DNA from: Protula sp. h YS-2021
Taxonomy: Eukaryota; Annelida; Polychaeta; Sabellida; Serpulidae
Direction of reading: 5' to 3'
Length of the DNA: 64,000 nucleotides
Assembly: GCA_949752745.1 (NCBI GenBank)
Contig: OX457024.1
Span: forward strand, 107,099,692 to 107,163,691
Below the pieces are notes generated by a model. That model saw nothing but the letters and a program-made list of their open reading frames with translations. It ran no database searches and was not told the DNA's origin. This document shows, piece by piece, positions 43,216 to 57,741 of the stretch; the stretch's first letter is position 1; each line of letters begins with the position of its first letter. The translations under genes and the position numbers were made by a program.

Positions 43216-44083
43216 TTTCCCCCTTGTTGCCAGTTGGGACGATTTTTGTTTCATCCTGATTCACTGACCATTGAGTGGAATCCCTACAGAGTTGTTCTCA
43301 TTTTCATCGTAAAAACAAAATTAGAATTTTATATGTAAATAGCTTTGTGTGTAAAGTAATTAGAATGTATTATATATAAATATTAAAATATGAAGATATA
43401 TTTTTTTGTTCTCCAAAGTGAATATAAATAGCATTTGCTGTTATGAAAATAAATCCCTAACTGTGTTTTTGTGAGGTCTTTATATATCAGTCTGAAATAG
43501 TTCCATTTTGGTTATGCAGTGCATGTGCTTGGGGTAATGTTAAACATAAAGGTTCGACATTCACGTAAGTTATTGGTTTAAAATTTCTCGTTCCATTATT
43601 TTTTGACCAATAGGAAGATTCCAGCTCAGCTCTCTACAATATGATTAAATAGTTCTCTAAACTTTGTCAGAATCGTTGACACTGACGCATTGTAAATGTG
43701 TAAATTTCTAAGTAAAAACAAAAAAAGATAATGAAATTGGTTAAAGTAATGTTTAAAGCTTATTTACATGTAATACTAAATTATCAATATGAAGTTTAAT
43801 ATTGGAAGTGCGTATGAATACAGCCAGTATGTTAGTGCCGCCATGACATACACGAGGGGAACAACAAAAAGTTGATAGTGAATTGCTGAATATTTTGTGC
43901 ATAAGTAAAACTTTTGTATAGTTAAATATGTAAAGTTTAATTAAAATAATGATTTTTAGGGATATATATTGATAAAACATGAATGGATATTGATAAATGT
44001 AACTTTCGAATAGGATATCATATTTTCGCTAACATGCGTGAAGGTGAGATATGGAGTTGTTTTTTTTTCTTAAAAGGGGGAGC
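43216..44083 (+). other. 3' untranslated part of the LTR element with polypurine tract
   Basis: About 860 bp of AT-rich non-coding DNA ending in the polypurine tract AAAAGGGGGAGC (44,072-44,083) directly before the 3' LTR. No env-like frame seen. Confidence 0.8.
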
Positions 44084-44230
44084 TGTTTATATGCATAGGT
44101 TTATTGTTCATGCTTACACTTTGGCACTACTACCTTATTACGTGATGAGATTTGAATGATTCAAGGAGTTCTGAACAAAGTTATCAAACGAGTAAGACGT
44201 CTCTCTATCTGCTTTTACGAAGACATAACA
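44084..44230 (+). repeat. 3' LTR
   Basis: 147 bp, TG...CA type ends, followed by the target duplication GTAAG. Confidence 0.92.
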
Positions 44231-44235
44231 GTAAG

Positions 44236-45380
44236 TCGCAAGTGAAAATAGTAACATGGGCATCTATTGTTTTGATTTGAACTTTATTTACAGCTTCTGA
44301 TGAAAAGTATTTACAAAGCACGAAAGTACTGTATTATCTCCCAGACAAAGTCAATGTTGGTGACTGTAGGATTTCAGCAATGTGAACTGTTATTCAATGT
44401 GAAATACTACAAAATTGTTTGAAGTTTAAAGAAGTCATTCTTGTGTTTGGATTACTGTTACTTGAGATGCAATTTATTCTCTTTGTTGGTAGTTGTGAAG
44501 GAAACCTGCCAAGCAGAAACAATTGCAAGTCACGGAGAATGGGAATAGGTGTTTACAGTAGATCAAAAGTGAAAATAATTCAAACGACACCTTTACGCGA
44601 ACTTAGAAAAAAGTGGTGCCAGCTTGAACGCGGATTTCAAAATTGGTATTTTGGAATTTTAAATTAGGTTTTTCTTAAAGTATTAAAGCATATATGTAAA
44701 GAATACCACATCTTTTGATTTTTCGTTTTAATTTATTTGTAATTTAGTGCAATAACTTTGTCGTTGCCACGAAACTAACATCAAAAAGACCTGGAAGTCC
44801 GATTATAAATTATAAATCTATTCAACGATATCTATTAAAATCTTGAAAAATGTGGATTCATATGGTAAGGGGAATATGATACGCTACTTACTCTCAAAAG
44901 CTATGAGTCAAAACTCTTAAAAAAGACCAACACATCTTGATCCATTATTTTCAACAGGAAGATTTCACGTCAAGTAAAACTGGACCACATGTGACTCCAT
45001 ATGGGGAAATCACAATTTTGTTAATCGTTTCTGTCAACATTAGGTAAAGTTGTGACATTTCTTCATTTCTCTTGTAACAGTTTGCTTAAATGCTGCTGCT
45101 GACACAGATACGAGGAAATTCGTGATGTCTGTTATTCAAAAAAGGCATCATGTGGCTTCATATGGAAAAGGAAATTTTCTCTTAAAATTCTTGTCAGCAG
45201 GTATATTTTATGTTAGAGACGGATAATAGTAATATCTAAGATGTGCAAGGCTTTTTGTTATTCGGATTCATGAAATAATGTTATGATGACAGTATTTTGT
45301 TGATTACTGGAACTTAGCGTATTATCGATATCGCATCCAGGTTATGTACCTTAAATTATCAATCAAATTGTTTTGAATAT
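44236..45380. other. No gene recognised
   Basis: AT-rich. A frame of 82 codons at 44,419-44,667 (plus) starts with a hydrophobic stretch but matches nothing I know, so it is not called. Confidence 0.4.
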
Positions 45381-46290
45381 TCACATAGATATTTTAAGGT
45401 TTGCAACGTTGTGACTTGGTTCGAATTCATCACAATAGGCAAAATGAGTGTATTTTAAAATTTGATAAAACTTATAGTTTGTTAATGTTTACAGAATGAA
45501 ACGTTTTGTTCAGGCTATGTCTCTAAAACTATTAAAACGTTGTCTATGTCATATCTCCAAAACTGTTTGTAGAAATATCCGGGAGATTATGTCAATGTAA
45601 TACTCTAAGAGCAAGAGAAGCAAATATATTTTTTTGACTTAGTAATATGTCTTCACAACAGGAATATTCAGTATGATGATTTAGCGTATATCAAAGAGTA
45701 ACACAATCACACCTTTTCCCTCCCTCGGCAACTTAAAATTTTGTTTTGACGACATTTTTTCAAATTTTCATGTTAATAACAGTTTCACAGCCAATAACCT
45801 CTTATCGGCTGTGAAACTGTTATAACCTCAGTTACCCATAAATATAATATATTGGCAACATCCCAAAGGGGACCCAACACCTCGTGGGGTCTTAAAAGTG
45901 CCACACGTTTATGAATACATAATAAGCCCAAACGCTAAAAACTACCTTTCTTTGTGAATTTGGGTGAAAAAGTTAGCTCACCATCTCTCTCCTCAATCCA
46001 GTTATGGTACAGTTGTAAATGTAACTTCAGCCACGTTACTTTGAAGTCAGATTGTTTTGCTTTCAAAATTCCTACACAGATTTTTAAAGTTTACAACGTT
46101 GTGTTTTGGTTCGAATTGATCACAATAGGCAAAATACCAGTATTTTGAAATTTGGTACAGCTAGCTTAGAATGTGCTAAAATTGACAGAATGTCTGTGGA
46201 ATGAAAGGTTTTGTCAGGCTATATGTCTAAAACTATTAAAACGTCGTGTTCATGTCATGTCTCCCAAAAATTTTAATCATAACTTTTCAT
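45380..46290. repeat. Direct duplication of ~210 bp at ~690-bp spacing
   Basis: GTTTGCAACGTTGTGACTTGG, CACAATAGGCAAAATGAGTG and GTCTCTAAAACTATTAAAAC at 45,400-45,560 recur as TTTACAACGTTGTGTTTTGG, CACAATAGGCAAAATACCAG and GTCTAAAACTATTAAAACGT at 46,088-46,245. An old segmental duplicate of unknown nature. Confidence 0.65.
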
Positions 46291-47402
46291 ATAATTTTGT
46301 CTGCATTCTGGAACTTATCGTGGAAGCAGACGTTTGCACACATTTTCGCACGCTGCACGAAACATCATGTCAATGTTCTACAGCTGTAAATGTAACTCCA
46401 GCTACATGTGCTTGAAGTCATACTACGACAAGTACAAACCTCAGCCTGTGTTCCCTAAAATGTGGATGCGGCCAGATTATACTTTACTTTATACATACGT
46501 ATTGACGCGGTACTATGTTTGGGATTCTTAGAATTACAAATCTTTTACCACTTCACATTATCGTACAATGCGTTGTCGACAATATACAGCAACGCCCGAA
46601 ATCACAAAAGGGATATATCCAAGTTGCAAGATGATTCCATTTGTTTTTTTTATTTATTTATTTATTTATTATTGAAAAGGAAGACATTGTACGTCACATC
46701 AATTACTCGCACATTTACACCAAAAACCTTTCAGAAACCTTTTGCAGACACACAGTTTACACATCGCTAGGTGTCGCAGCACCCAGACAATACTGCAGTT
46801 ATTTTAACAATTGTCTATAAATTCACTCGCATCTATGATGAGTAAAGATTTGTACGAAAAAGCAGACATGAAACACAAGGAGTGTGCAGAAGTGTCGTGG
46901 GGTTTTTTGGGACGTCCATATGGTTTGACCAATGTAGGTATGCATTAACGAGGTAATAAGAAAAAAAGAAAAGAAAGCAAGATCCGTTTTTCAATTGTCC
47001 TTGATGGACCACGATCCCCATTTCCTATGGTATTTATCGTCGTCTAACATAATCTTATCTACTTGCATGTACATGCTTACTTCATGCATGAAGGTCGAAT
47101 AAATGAAGGCTAAATTACGGAATCGGGTATCCCATATTCGGTATTTTAAAATAAGAAAAATAAGGTTTTCATTTGTTCTGATCTTCGTTCAGATTGTAAA
47201 GAAATGCATAGTAAAAGACACTATGCACACTTAAACAGAGACAAATAAAGTAGAGACAACGTACAAAACAAAGCGTTTACTAACTTTAAAGGAAAATTAA
47301 TGAAACTAGAGGGACTATAATATAATTCTCTGCATTACAGCATTCTCTGTATTATGATTATAAGTATTCTTGTATAGTGTATATCCAAATCGTTCCATGC
47401 AA
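46291..47402. other. No feature recognised
   Basis: AT-rich DNA with (TTTA)n near 46,648-46,668. No gene or element ends recognised. Confidence 0.4.
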
Positions 47403-48734
47403 TTATAACAATACTGTCCTAAAATCCTTCATAAAAATAGAGTCACTAAAATCTACAAAAAGGCTACAGTTCAGTTTCTTATAAATAAATAATAAATGAG
47501 TTTTCAATCGCTTTTTGAATAGTGATTCAGATCGTGAACCTCGTAAGCTTTTTAATAAATCATTCCATACACGATGAGCTGCGGCTCGAAACGAACGATC
47601 TCCTGTACTCTTCAGCTTTGTTTTTGGAGCTTCTTGCAGGTTCAGAGACGATAATCTAAGACTTTTAGGTTCTTTCGTGATAACTAGCAAATCACACAGG
47701 TACTTAGGTCCAGAACCATACAAACACTTAAATGTTAAATGAGCCAATTTGTACGTAATTCTGATACTGATCGGACGGCCTTCAACGCAGACCTAATAGG
47801 ATCAGACCCCCTTTGGCCCAGGCGTTCTGCTAAATTCTGAATGGGGTGAAGTTTGTCCAAAAGATTATCCGATATGCCAAACAGTTAAAAGTTATAATAG
47901 CCTAATTTTAAAATTATGAACGCGTGAACAAGTGTCTTTACTGCATGTTGGGTGAAGTAACGGAGTTGCCGAATTGTCAAATAACATGCCTTTGATAAAA
48001 GAGCTATATGCTCATTCATCTTTAGCTCTGAGTCTAGAAGTACACCTAAGTTACGAACAACAAGAGATGCACATATCTCCTCGTTGTTTATTTTGAAGGA
48101 ATTATAATCCATCATTGAAAGCTGTTTTTGGTAACAAACATTACAAATTTCGTTTTTTCTTCTTTTACTATTAATTTGCTAGCACGCATCCACTTCGATA
48201 CAGGTAGAATTACACTTTCCAACTCTTTTAGTATCCATTTGTGACTTGGAATTGGAGGGAGACAGTGTTTTATACAGCTGTCAGTCGTCGGTGATGAAAT
48301 GGTATTATATAATCAAAAGTAGCAGCAGCCAATAGAAGGGAACATAATCTGGATACTTGCGGAATGCCCATTTCAAGAGATTTTACAACAGAAAAATCGC
48401 TACCAATCGAAACCTGTTCTTGTCGGTTCTTTAGATATGATTGGTGAAGTTCTTCTGTTCGATGTATTCGTTTTTGTGAGTACCGTCATCCGCTTTTCTC
48501 CATCGATGCTCAAACTGATTCTGCTTTAATATGGCAGCTTCAACCGTTTCCTTGCACCAGTGTATTGGGCTGTTTCATCATTTGCTTTGTAATCAATGGT
48601 GCATGCCTATCCAAAATGGAACAGAGACTTTGATTGTAACCATCTACAAGTGATGATACATCTCCATCGGTATTAATGTTCGAGGCAAACTCCTTGATCT
48701 CTAACCTAACTTGATCAAGGTTGATGTTTTTCAC
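47403..48734 (-). pseudogene. Degraded LINE (CR1/L2/Jockey-like) reverse transcriptase
   Basis: Minus-strand fragments in correct order: endonuclease-RT linker (48,734-48,540, VSSLVDGYNQSLCSILDRHA), RT core with EMGIPQVS and a damaged catalytic box where ADDTQLY reads TDD-stop-QLY (about 48,280), then KTKFVMF, RNLGVLLDSELKMNEHIALL (48,115-47,885) and the C-terminus (47,747-47,403, TKLKSTGDRSFRAAAHRVWN). Several frameshifts and stops; dead. The same C-terminal pattern occurs in the fragment at 29,203-29,480. Confidence 0.87.
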
Positions 48735-48739
48735 CCCCA

Positions 48740-49800
48740 GTCAACACTATATTCTTCATAAATGCACAAAATGTGGAAAGACCAGCTGAACATTACACAG
48801 AAAAGTACGGGGCCAACAGACGGACAGATAGAAGTACAGAAATGCTCATTCCAAAATCCTGCATTTTAAAAACAATTACAACCTTTTTTTTTAAACGCGG
48901 ATGGGAATAGTCAGCCCTAAATCAAACAGATGTACAGTGTTAAGTGTTAAGTTTAGAAATGCCATGTTAAATTCATCTTGCCACCTCTGCTCACCTAGAA
49001 ACCCAGTGATCCATGACACGCTTATACTTCTATTAAATACGAAGTCCGCCGATAACAGCATACGCAGAATGCCGTTTAGAGACAGAGCTTTGCTGCTTTG
49101 CTGCTTTGCTGCTGAGTAGCGTGGAGTACATTGGTTTAGTACAAACATTGTAGTGGATCTTCTGGCCGCTACACTCATGCATTGGGCGAAATCTAGTAAG
49201 AGGTTCTTTTCATTTTATCTTCATTTGTGATCAAATTGGCATTGCAAAGCAAACAAATGTTGGTCGTTTCCTGCTACACATAATGGAACATAGACAAATT
49301 TCTTCTGATGTTGTTTTGTGCCTAAAATAGCAGTTTTTTACTATGAAGACTGGAAGTTCAACAGAATTACTGTGTTAATAGTCATTGCGAAAAATCTCAA
49401 CCTCAATCTCAATATTGAAGTCTTGGGAAGGAGAGGAGGAACAGACTGAAAAGGGGCACGGCAACGCGCTTGGTGGTAAATGCGTTATTTCGTACGCTCA
49501 CAAAATGTTTCTAGTGACCAGTACTTACATGACACCACTTTTCCAGCCTGTCCGCCCGCCTGTAAATTTTGATTAAATGTTACTACTCCTCACACAGTAG
49601 GTTCTTCCCACTCCTGGATGAGTGAGGGAGGAAAACGAGAGGAACTTATTATTTTATTTAGGCAATTTAACAATTTAAGAAACCCAAACCTCACTAATCC
49701 ATTCAAAGTAGGACAGCTTAATAAACATTTCTACAAAGGATTCTAGATTCTGGTCGCTTTATTTGAACACAAGAATTTTCTAAAGTAAATAGCAAAAACT
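48740..49800. other. No gene recognised
   Basis: A short TTTGCTGC trinucleotide-like run lies near 49,089-49,113. Otherwise unremarkable. Confidence 0.4.
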
Positions 49801-49809
49801 ATAAAATAG

Positions 49810-50090
49810 CACCAGTTTTTGGCAAATCGCCAAAAGCAGAATTGGAGAAGAACGTATCCAAAAGGCATTCGCCAAAATAAGTCTTTTTAAAAGGATGATG
49901 AAAAATGAAGCATTTTCAAAATTAGATACCAAACAATGTTAAAATAGAGCCATTTAGCCTAGTTTTGTTGACCCGTAAAAGTAACTTTATGAGGAAGAAC
50001 AAATAGAGAAGGTTCGCACAAAATTTGGAAAGAATATGATAGAAATTGTGAAAGAGGAAGAAGTTTGAAAATTAGCTAAAGCAATTTTTT
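49810..50090. repeat. Diverged monomers of the 155-bp satellite family
   Basis: TTTTTGGCAAATCGCCAAAA, TTCGCCAAAATAAGTCTTTT, AAGCATTTTCAAAATTAGAT, GAGCCATTTAGCCTAGTTTT and AAATTTGGAAAGAATATGAT follow the order of the array at 10.6-14.1 kb, about 36 kb away. Roughly two monomers. Confidence 0.7.
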
Positions 50091-50111
50091 TAAATAAATT
50101 AATTGCAAATG

Positions 50112-51689
<1,578 letters not shown>

Positions 51690-51690
<1 letters not shown>

Positions 51691-51935
51691 AAATGGGTGC
51701 CCAAATGGGTGCCCAAAACATAGCATATACAAACTGTCCTAAATGGGTGCATAATGTAGCAAGATGAGAATATAATATTTATCAGCTGTCCTAAATGGTA
51801 CATAATGAAGCACGATGAGAATTTATCGTATGTAAACTGTTTTAAATAGATGCATAATATCGCACCATGGTAAAATAGCGTATATAAGCTGATCTACATG
51901 GGTGCATAATGTAGCATGACTGTAAGATAAAGCAT
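51690..51935. repeat. ~60-65 bp degenerate tandem repeat, ~4 units
   Basis: CTAAATGGGTGCATAATGTA, GCAAGATGAGAAT and CTGTCCTAAATGG recur with changes (TGCATAATATCGCACCATGG, TGCATAATGTAGCATGACTG). Confidence 0.75.
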
Positions 51936-53420
51936 ACAATCTTTTGCAAATTGTCGCATTATTAAGGTGTTGAGAAAGCACAAAGAATATACACTTTAGC
52001 TTTGCATCATGATGTATAGATACTACAATGGTGAATCCGGATATGAATAATTAGCACACGATGTGCTCGTCTAATCATCTAAAAGTATTCTCAAACATCA
52101 GCCTGATTCGAGATAATTATTTTGCATCAAGCGCTTTATGCGCAAAAAAAATTTTGAAATTGGTCACAACCGTGTAATTTAGCACAAACACAAGCACAAC
52201 AATAATCATTCAATATCTTTAATAACAGATGTAGTTGTTTTCCATGTGCTTAATGTGCTTTACTACTTAGCTAATCTCATTGATTTCTCCGATATAAATG
52301 AAAATTAACTTACTTGATATACACAACGCAGATAAATGGACATAAAAATAGTTGCAATAATAAAAAAGTAATCATTAAGGAATTGAGTTGTAAGACACTA
52401 ATCGCCCTTAAAGTGTGAGATAAACACCGCTTGTTTAAATGAAATCAATTTCGCAAAGCCATAACTCCAATACTATAAATGCCGCATTTAATGCACACTA
52501 AGCAGAGAGAACGATACAATGCCTTTTATAAATAGGTTCACTTAACTAATATTGAATATTTCTTAGCTACAACGATCGATACGCTTTTTATGTATGATTT
52601 GTTAAAAAACAGACATTAATAAAATGCATGCTTAATTGAGCTATTTATTTTGTGAATTGCTACTTTGTTTTACTTCAAGTAATGCCATTCACTAATCTAC
52701 CTTTTATTGGATTTCTTTATACCAGTTAGTCTCATTTTGAAATCGATTTTATTTGCGGTATTTTTTATATTGAAAATCGAATAAGCCTCTTGTAACACTT
52801 AGTATAGGTCTGCGGTATTTAAATTTTCTTTTGCCTATAAGCGCTAGTTTTGACGATTATACGCAGAGCATTTTAACTGTACATTAAAGAAATTCCTACT
52901 GTCCCTCTTCAGTGGAACACATATGCAAATTATAAAAAATAAGTTACAGCCGTCTGAAAGTTAGAAGTAAGGCGTACCTTGCAAGGACAAAATAGGCAAT
53001 AATATGACCTTTCAATTAGATTATATCAACATTATGTTACAATACAGTAATCAAGCCTTAAACTTAGCAAGTGTTAAGATATAAAAAATTGATAAAATCC
53101 ACTATTGCACCTTTTGTCTTTATGCAACATTGAGACATTGACGGGGAAATGACTATTATTCGGGATTAAAATCAAGGTTTACTCATACGTGTCTTTTTGG
53201 TGGGTGAGGGGACATCTACGACTGCCCCTGAAAAGCCAAAAGGCTATCAGTAAGTTAAAATACTAACGACAATCCTCATGCAAATAGATAACCTGACGTG
53301 ATGACCTCTTCAGTTTGCCTGCATTCCTTAAACCACGACATCTAGTGATATAACAAACAATAGTTCTACTAGCCCAAAAATGTCATTAGCAACACTTGTT
53401 ATTCCAGAGCAAAAAACAGA

Positions 53421-53454
<34 letters not shown>

Positions 53455-54510
53455 AGAATGCACTTGGCACAGAGTAACACCATTTTATATAAACACTTAT
53501 TGTAATTTGCATCTAGGACACAGGATAGCCCCATGATAGCATAATTTGACCATATTTGTTAGACTGATTCGTTTTTCTTGCAGTAAGATGAGTAAATATT
53601 GATGACAATATATTATAGTTCCTTCATATTCTCTAAGGTATGTAGTATAGTTATTCGATTTGTAGTCTTATGATTTTATCTCAGAGGCGGTACCTTGAAT
53701 GACTGATAGAGTTTATCTCTTATTTATTTATTATAAAAATACCCGCAAAACATTAAGTTAATAAAAAATATGAGAACTATAAAAGCTATACTGTAGTTTA
53801 TTACATTTGCTGACTTAATGACTTAAATCTTGGTCGTGATAGAAAAGCCCACTGCTTCATGTGCTAACCCGAAGTCATTTGATTCCAATTGTAGGGAGAA
53901 TACGCTGATATAAGAAAATTAACATCCGTCTTCCATCAAAGTCAACAACAAAATTTCAAGTCATCTCAATTACTTTAGATGAAATCACCGCTATATGTTA
54001 CATATTTCAGTCGGCATAGTAGAAATATAACGTGATCATATGTGCCACGAAACTTTTAAATTACCTGGCGACAGAAGGCATCAGCATAATACAGGATGTA
54101 TTTTCGGAATAGAATGCATAATCCTTTTTCGTGCTCAAACAGTCGAATGTTTTACTTGTATTTATAAGCCCTCGAAGGGAGGTTTCGCTGATCGCCACCT
54201 GTGCCTTTTTACGTGTTGCCATTGCATATGAGTTTGGATATTAACAATCCCTCAAGGTTTTCTGTTGCATTTATATTTTACTCAGTTTTAGGATGCGGAT
54301 TCAGAGTTTGATGGGAAAGGAAGCACAGACCAAGGTTAGAAAGAGGTTCTCACCTCCGACGTATTTGTATAATATTAATGCTGCTGTAAACCTTCCGTTG
54401 GGTTAAACTCCAAATTTTTCAATGTCCAACAACAGACAATTATTGATGTAATAACAATTTATATCCAAATTTAAACCATTATTGCTGAATACTAAACAAT
54501 GAAATAACAT
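51936..54510. other. AT-rich DNA, no gene recognised
   Basis: Contains a poly-A tract at 53,424-53,453. No exon, transposon end or RNA gene was identified by eye. Confidence 0.4.
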
Positions 54511-54520
54511 TATTTATTTC

Positions 54521-55533
54521 CTAGCAGCAGTAGCTTTGGTTGCCATTGATTATCCGACATGTAGCTAGTAATCCCCCATGTTTAATTCTCCTCAAACCGT
54601 ACCCCATTAGATCCATTTCCCGTTTGTAATAACGAGTGATAAAAGCAATCACATTTTGCGACACATTCCTATAAGGCTTTAAAAAACTAACGTAATTATT
54701 TTTGCTTGTCACGTGTTTGTTTTTTGAATTGCGATTAAGGTGAAGTAGCTTTTCTGCAACCTCTGGTTTGTCCTCGGTCCCATTGCTTACTTTATCAAAT
54801 AAAGCAAAATGATTTGTAGTTAAATAGTTATTTAGCAGAAAGCTTTGGTCAAAATTCCCAGATTCTGTCCGCACAATCAAGTCGTACTCAATAAAACAAG
54901 GGTTACATCGGTCTACACTTGGCTTTAAGTGACCATCTTGCAACAAAGCTCTTCCAGATGGGTGAGTAGTTAAATAGGTCAAGAATTCACCAAACCGCAA
55001 ATCGTGTGGGCATGTTTGGTTACTCATTTGGCCAGAGTTTCTTCTCATTACGCTGATTATGTGCCTAATAACACCACACCATTTTTTATTCCCCTTCATT
55101 TTATTATAAAACATTGAATAGACTCTTGTAAAAGGGTGTCGAGTCGCCATAACTTTAAAATAATTCTTCAGAATGTAAATGCGTTCAGCTTTACTTTTAA
55201 TATTTGCAAATTCTCTAATTCCGAACTCCCCTCTTGTTTTGATGGCGTGAACATCTTTTGGAAAATTTATGCTGGCGTTGGCATAGAGCCGCGTTTGGAA
55301 AAGTGGCGATTGACGGATGAATAACGTTTTGTATGTTGTTGCTGCGGCTTTTCCGACGTAACAAAACAGCACTCTGTGCACATCATCCACAAAAATGCTA
55401 GAAAACCTGCGCAATTGGTCGTAAAACGTGCTGCCGTATTTTCGTTTGCACATATGAACCACATAATCATGTCGCTCTAATCTCGTGCATTTCCTGACTG
55501 GTGACTGCCTGGATTTCTCAAAGCATCCTCTGT
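54521..55533 (-). CDS. Carbohydrate sulfotransferase (HNK-1/CHST8-14 type), catalytic exon 2
   Basis: Enzymes of this family move sulfate from PAPS to sugars of glycoproteins or proteoglycans in the Golgi lumen. The exon encodes ~337 codons to the stop at 54,521 and joins exon 1 in phase (acceptor TTTTACAG, one base from exon 1 completes the Asp codon); the whole protein is about 401 residues, a normal length. It starts RGCFEKSRQSPVRKCTRLER. The 5'-phosphosulfate-binding motif is VLFCYVGKAAATTYK (family usually VPKxxCTxxK) and the 3'-phosphate motif is MATRHPFTRVYSMFYNK (family R-x-P-F-x-R-x-x-S). Several N-x-S/T sequons occur. The altered 5' motif (GKAA) may reflect divergence. Acceptor sugar unknown. 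It has two broken relatives downstream at 57.7 and 61.2 kb. Confidence 0.88.
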
Positions 55534-55620
55534 CTGTAAAACAAGCAAATAACTAATGAAGCTGGTACAAAAATATACTAAATCAAATACCCCTTTTAGT
55601 TTACTGTTTCTTTGCTTTGC

Positions 55621-55920
55621 TTATTCTTCAATAAATGTGATTCTTTGATGTTTTAGGTAATATTGTGATAATATGCCCTTCAGTTCTGTTACATCGTCAT
55701 TAGTTGCACAGAACCCCATGTTAATTATCGGTGGTGAAGGGGAGAGTGGTATATCATTACTTGATTTATTGGCTTGATAGTTGCTGGTGTAACAACACAG
55801 ACGGTGGTACCTCTGGTTGGCACTGGCATTTGCCAGTGTTGGAAACCAAAACGATAAAACGATAAGAAAGGTATAATAATTGTATCGAATATCCATATCA
55901 GTGGACAGCAGACATTGCAT
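55621..55920 (-). CDS. Uncertain ORF with signal peptide inside the sulfotransferase intron
   Basis: 99 codons on the same strand. After MQCLLSTDMDIR comes a hydrophobic stretch (YNYYTFLIVLSFWFPTLANASA) that looks like a signal peptide with a cleavage site after ANASA, then a ~65-residue tail with four Cys and an NKS sequon. I do not recognise it. It could be a small secreted protein, an alternative first exon (no good donor seen before its stop) or chance. Confidence 0.25.
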   Translation of the reverse strand: MQCLLSTDMDIRYNYYTFLIVLSFWFPTLANASANQRYHRLCCYTSNYQANKSSNDIPLSPSPPIINMGFCATNDDVTELKGILSQYYLKHQRITFIEE

Positions 55921-56331
55921 AAATTTTAATCATATCTAATTTTGTGCTTAGTTTTTTATGTGTTAGATCGGACGTTCAATGGCATCTGCCGATAGATAAC
56001 ACAAATATACTTGCATGCAAATGACCATGAAAAAATAAATACTCCAATGAAAAAAATTTGTTAGAGCTGAGTAATTACAGTTGTCCAGTGGTGGATACAG
56101 GTGTTGGCCAAGGGGTGTTTGGGAGGGTTAAATTTAAAAGTATCACCCGAAGTAGTCAGTCAAGCATTCTTGAGATAACACAAGTTTAGCAGTCAAAATT
56201 TTAGGGTCGGGTGGTGGTTGGGGTGGAGGTTGCGACTCTGAACCCCCTGGATCCGTTATTGAGGAAATCTAGATAAATGCTGCCAGTAAACTTGAGCGTT
56301 CTTCTTACTCCTATTAGTATGTTCCACTCAC

Positions 56332-56524
56332 CTTGTCCTGGTTCTTTCTGTGCTGATATATAAATATTTGAACAAACTTTAAAGTTTGTAAAATCTAATC
56401 TGTAAATCAGTATAATACAAAATAGTAATAACAATGCAAACAACAGGAACATTTTATTTGTAATCGTATCTATCATGTTGTCTTTACTATCACTATGTGG
56501 TATTACAAATCGTATCCAAGTCAT
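56332..56524 (-). CDS. Carbohydrate sulfotransferase exon 1 (signal anchor)
   Basis: 64 codons plus one base: a short cytoplasmic start MTWIRFVIPHSDSKDN, then the transmembrane anchor MFLLFALLLLFCIILIYRL, then a short stem. This is the type II layout of Golgi sulfotransferases. Donor CAAG|GTGAGT ends in phase 1, matching exon 2. Internal methionines at residues 17 and 25 could also serve as starts. The intron to exon 2 is ~800 bp. Confidence 0.72.
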
Positions 56525-57741
56525 TGTTGCATTTTATTTGTAGTCGTATCTGTTGTCTTTATTTCTCTACCTCGTATTACAAAACGTATCCCGGTCATAG
56601 TTATATCTTAGTGAATGATGTTCGTTCAAAATCGTTTCAACATTTAAATAATTAATATATAGTTATGAACATAAGAATTCGTTAAAAAGAAAAACAATCT
56701 TTAAAAAACAAACATTGTTTACATTGAAATATGATTTGCTTAGAATTTGCTACCTATACGAATTTTTTATTATTGATTAATAAATTCAATGGACGAGAAG
56801 TGAAACATTGACTGGTATTTTTTCGAAACAGCATGTTATTATAGCTATTTATTTCACCCGTTTTTGCGTACAAATCAAATTAAGTTACGACAAAACTGAG
56901 TCTAAAATCGATAAAGCATCTAATGAAATATGGTCTAGCTATGGAGATATGAAAAATTATTTTGAATAAACCGTATTGATAAACGCTTGATCTTTACCAA
57001 TATGTGAAGGTATTTAATTCCTCTGTCAATTAAATAACACTAAAATAAACATGCACTTATAGAGAGCAAGGCCCCAACTTAAATTCAAGACGACGACATT
57101 GAGAGTAGGTCCAAATCAAAGTCGCCCATTATGCTAGGTCATCTATAGACCAAATATCATAGGCAACGAATTATCAGGGCTGGAGTAACGGCAGGAAAGA
57201 GAAACGTAGGGCGGACAGCATCCAAAACTATCATTGGGGCTAATCAGATTTAAAAATCAAGGCCCAACGCCGCAATCCATCCCTGAACGCATTTATGGTC
57301 TAAACATAGCGCAATCTGAGAGTTTATTATTTGCACTATGTTTTATGCAACCATCTTTGGTCTGAGTATTTCAAGCATGGTGAATATAAGGTCACCATTT
57401 ATTTGCAAAAATTCTTACCAATCATCAAAGTAAAACAATAATATCAATGTTTATGGTCAAGATTATGCAGCTATATTCGCACGACAATAAACAATAACAA
57501 ATATTTATATTAAACTTGGTCAACGGTAGCATATGTCTTTTAAAAGTTTTAATTAAGTTACTAAAGGATTGTTCACATAGCTCTTTGACATGACATAGAA
57601 CCCAGTGGACCAAGCATACTCACTTCTATCAATATTTTGTTTTATAAAAATAATTTGTGCCATTAATGAATAGATAATCATTAAATGATTGGGCAGTAAG
57701 ACAAAAATTCAATACCAAATTTTCCACTTTTTAGACGGCTT
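56525..57741. other. Spacer upstream of the sulfotransferase gene
   Basis: AT-rich. The phrase GCAGCTATATTCGCACGACAATAAACA at ~57,465 matches GCAGCTACACTCGCACTACAATAAACA at ~60,752 and marks the edge of the duplicated blocks. ACATGATAGATACGATTACA-type sequence near 56,460-56,590 is locally duplicated (TTATTTGTA-TCGTATCT). No promoter motif can be called. Confidence 0.45.

Noticed and set aside
55462..55464. GTG as translation start of a 313-residue sulfotransferase
   Set aside because: The frame stays open upstream to a good splice acceptor at 55,534 that matches the phase of a membrane-anchor exon, so the GTG is internal.
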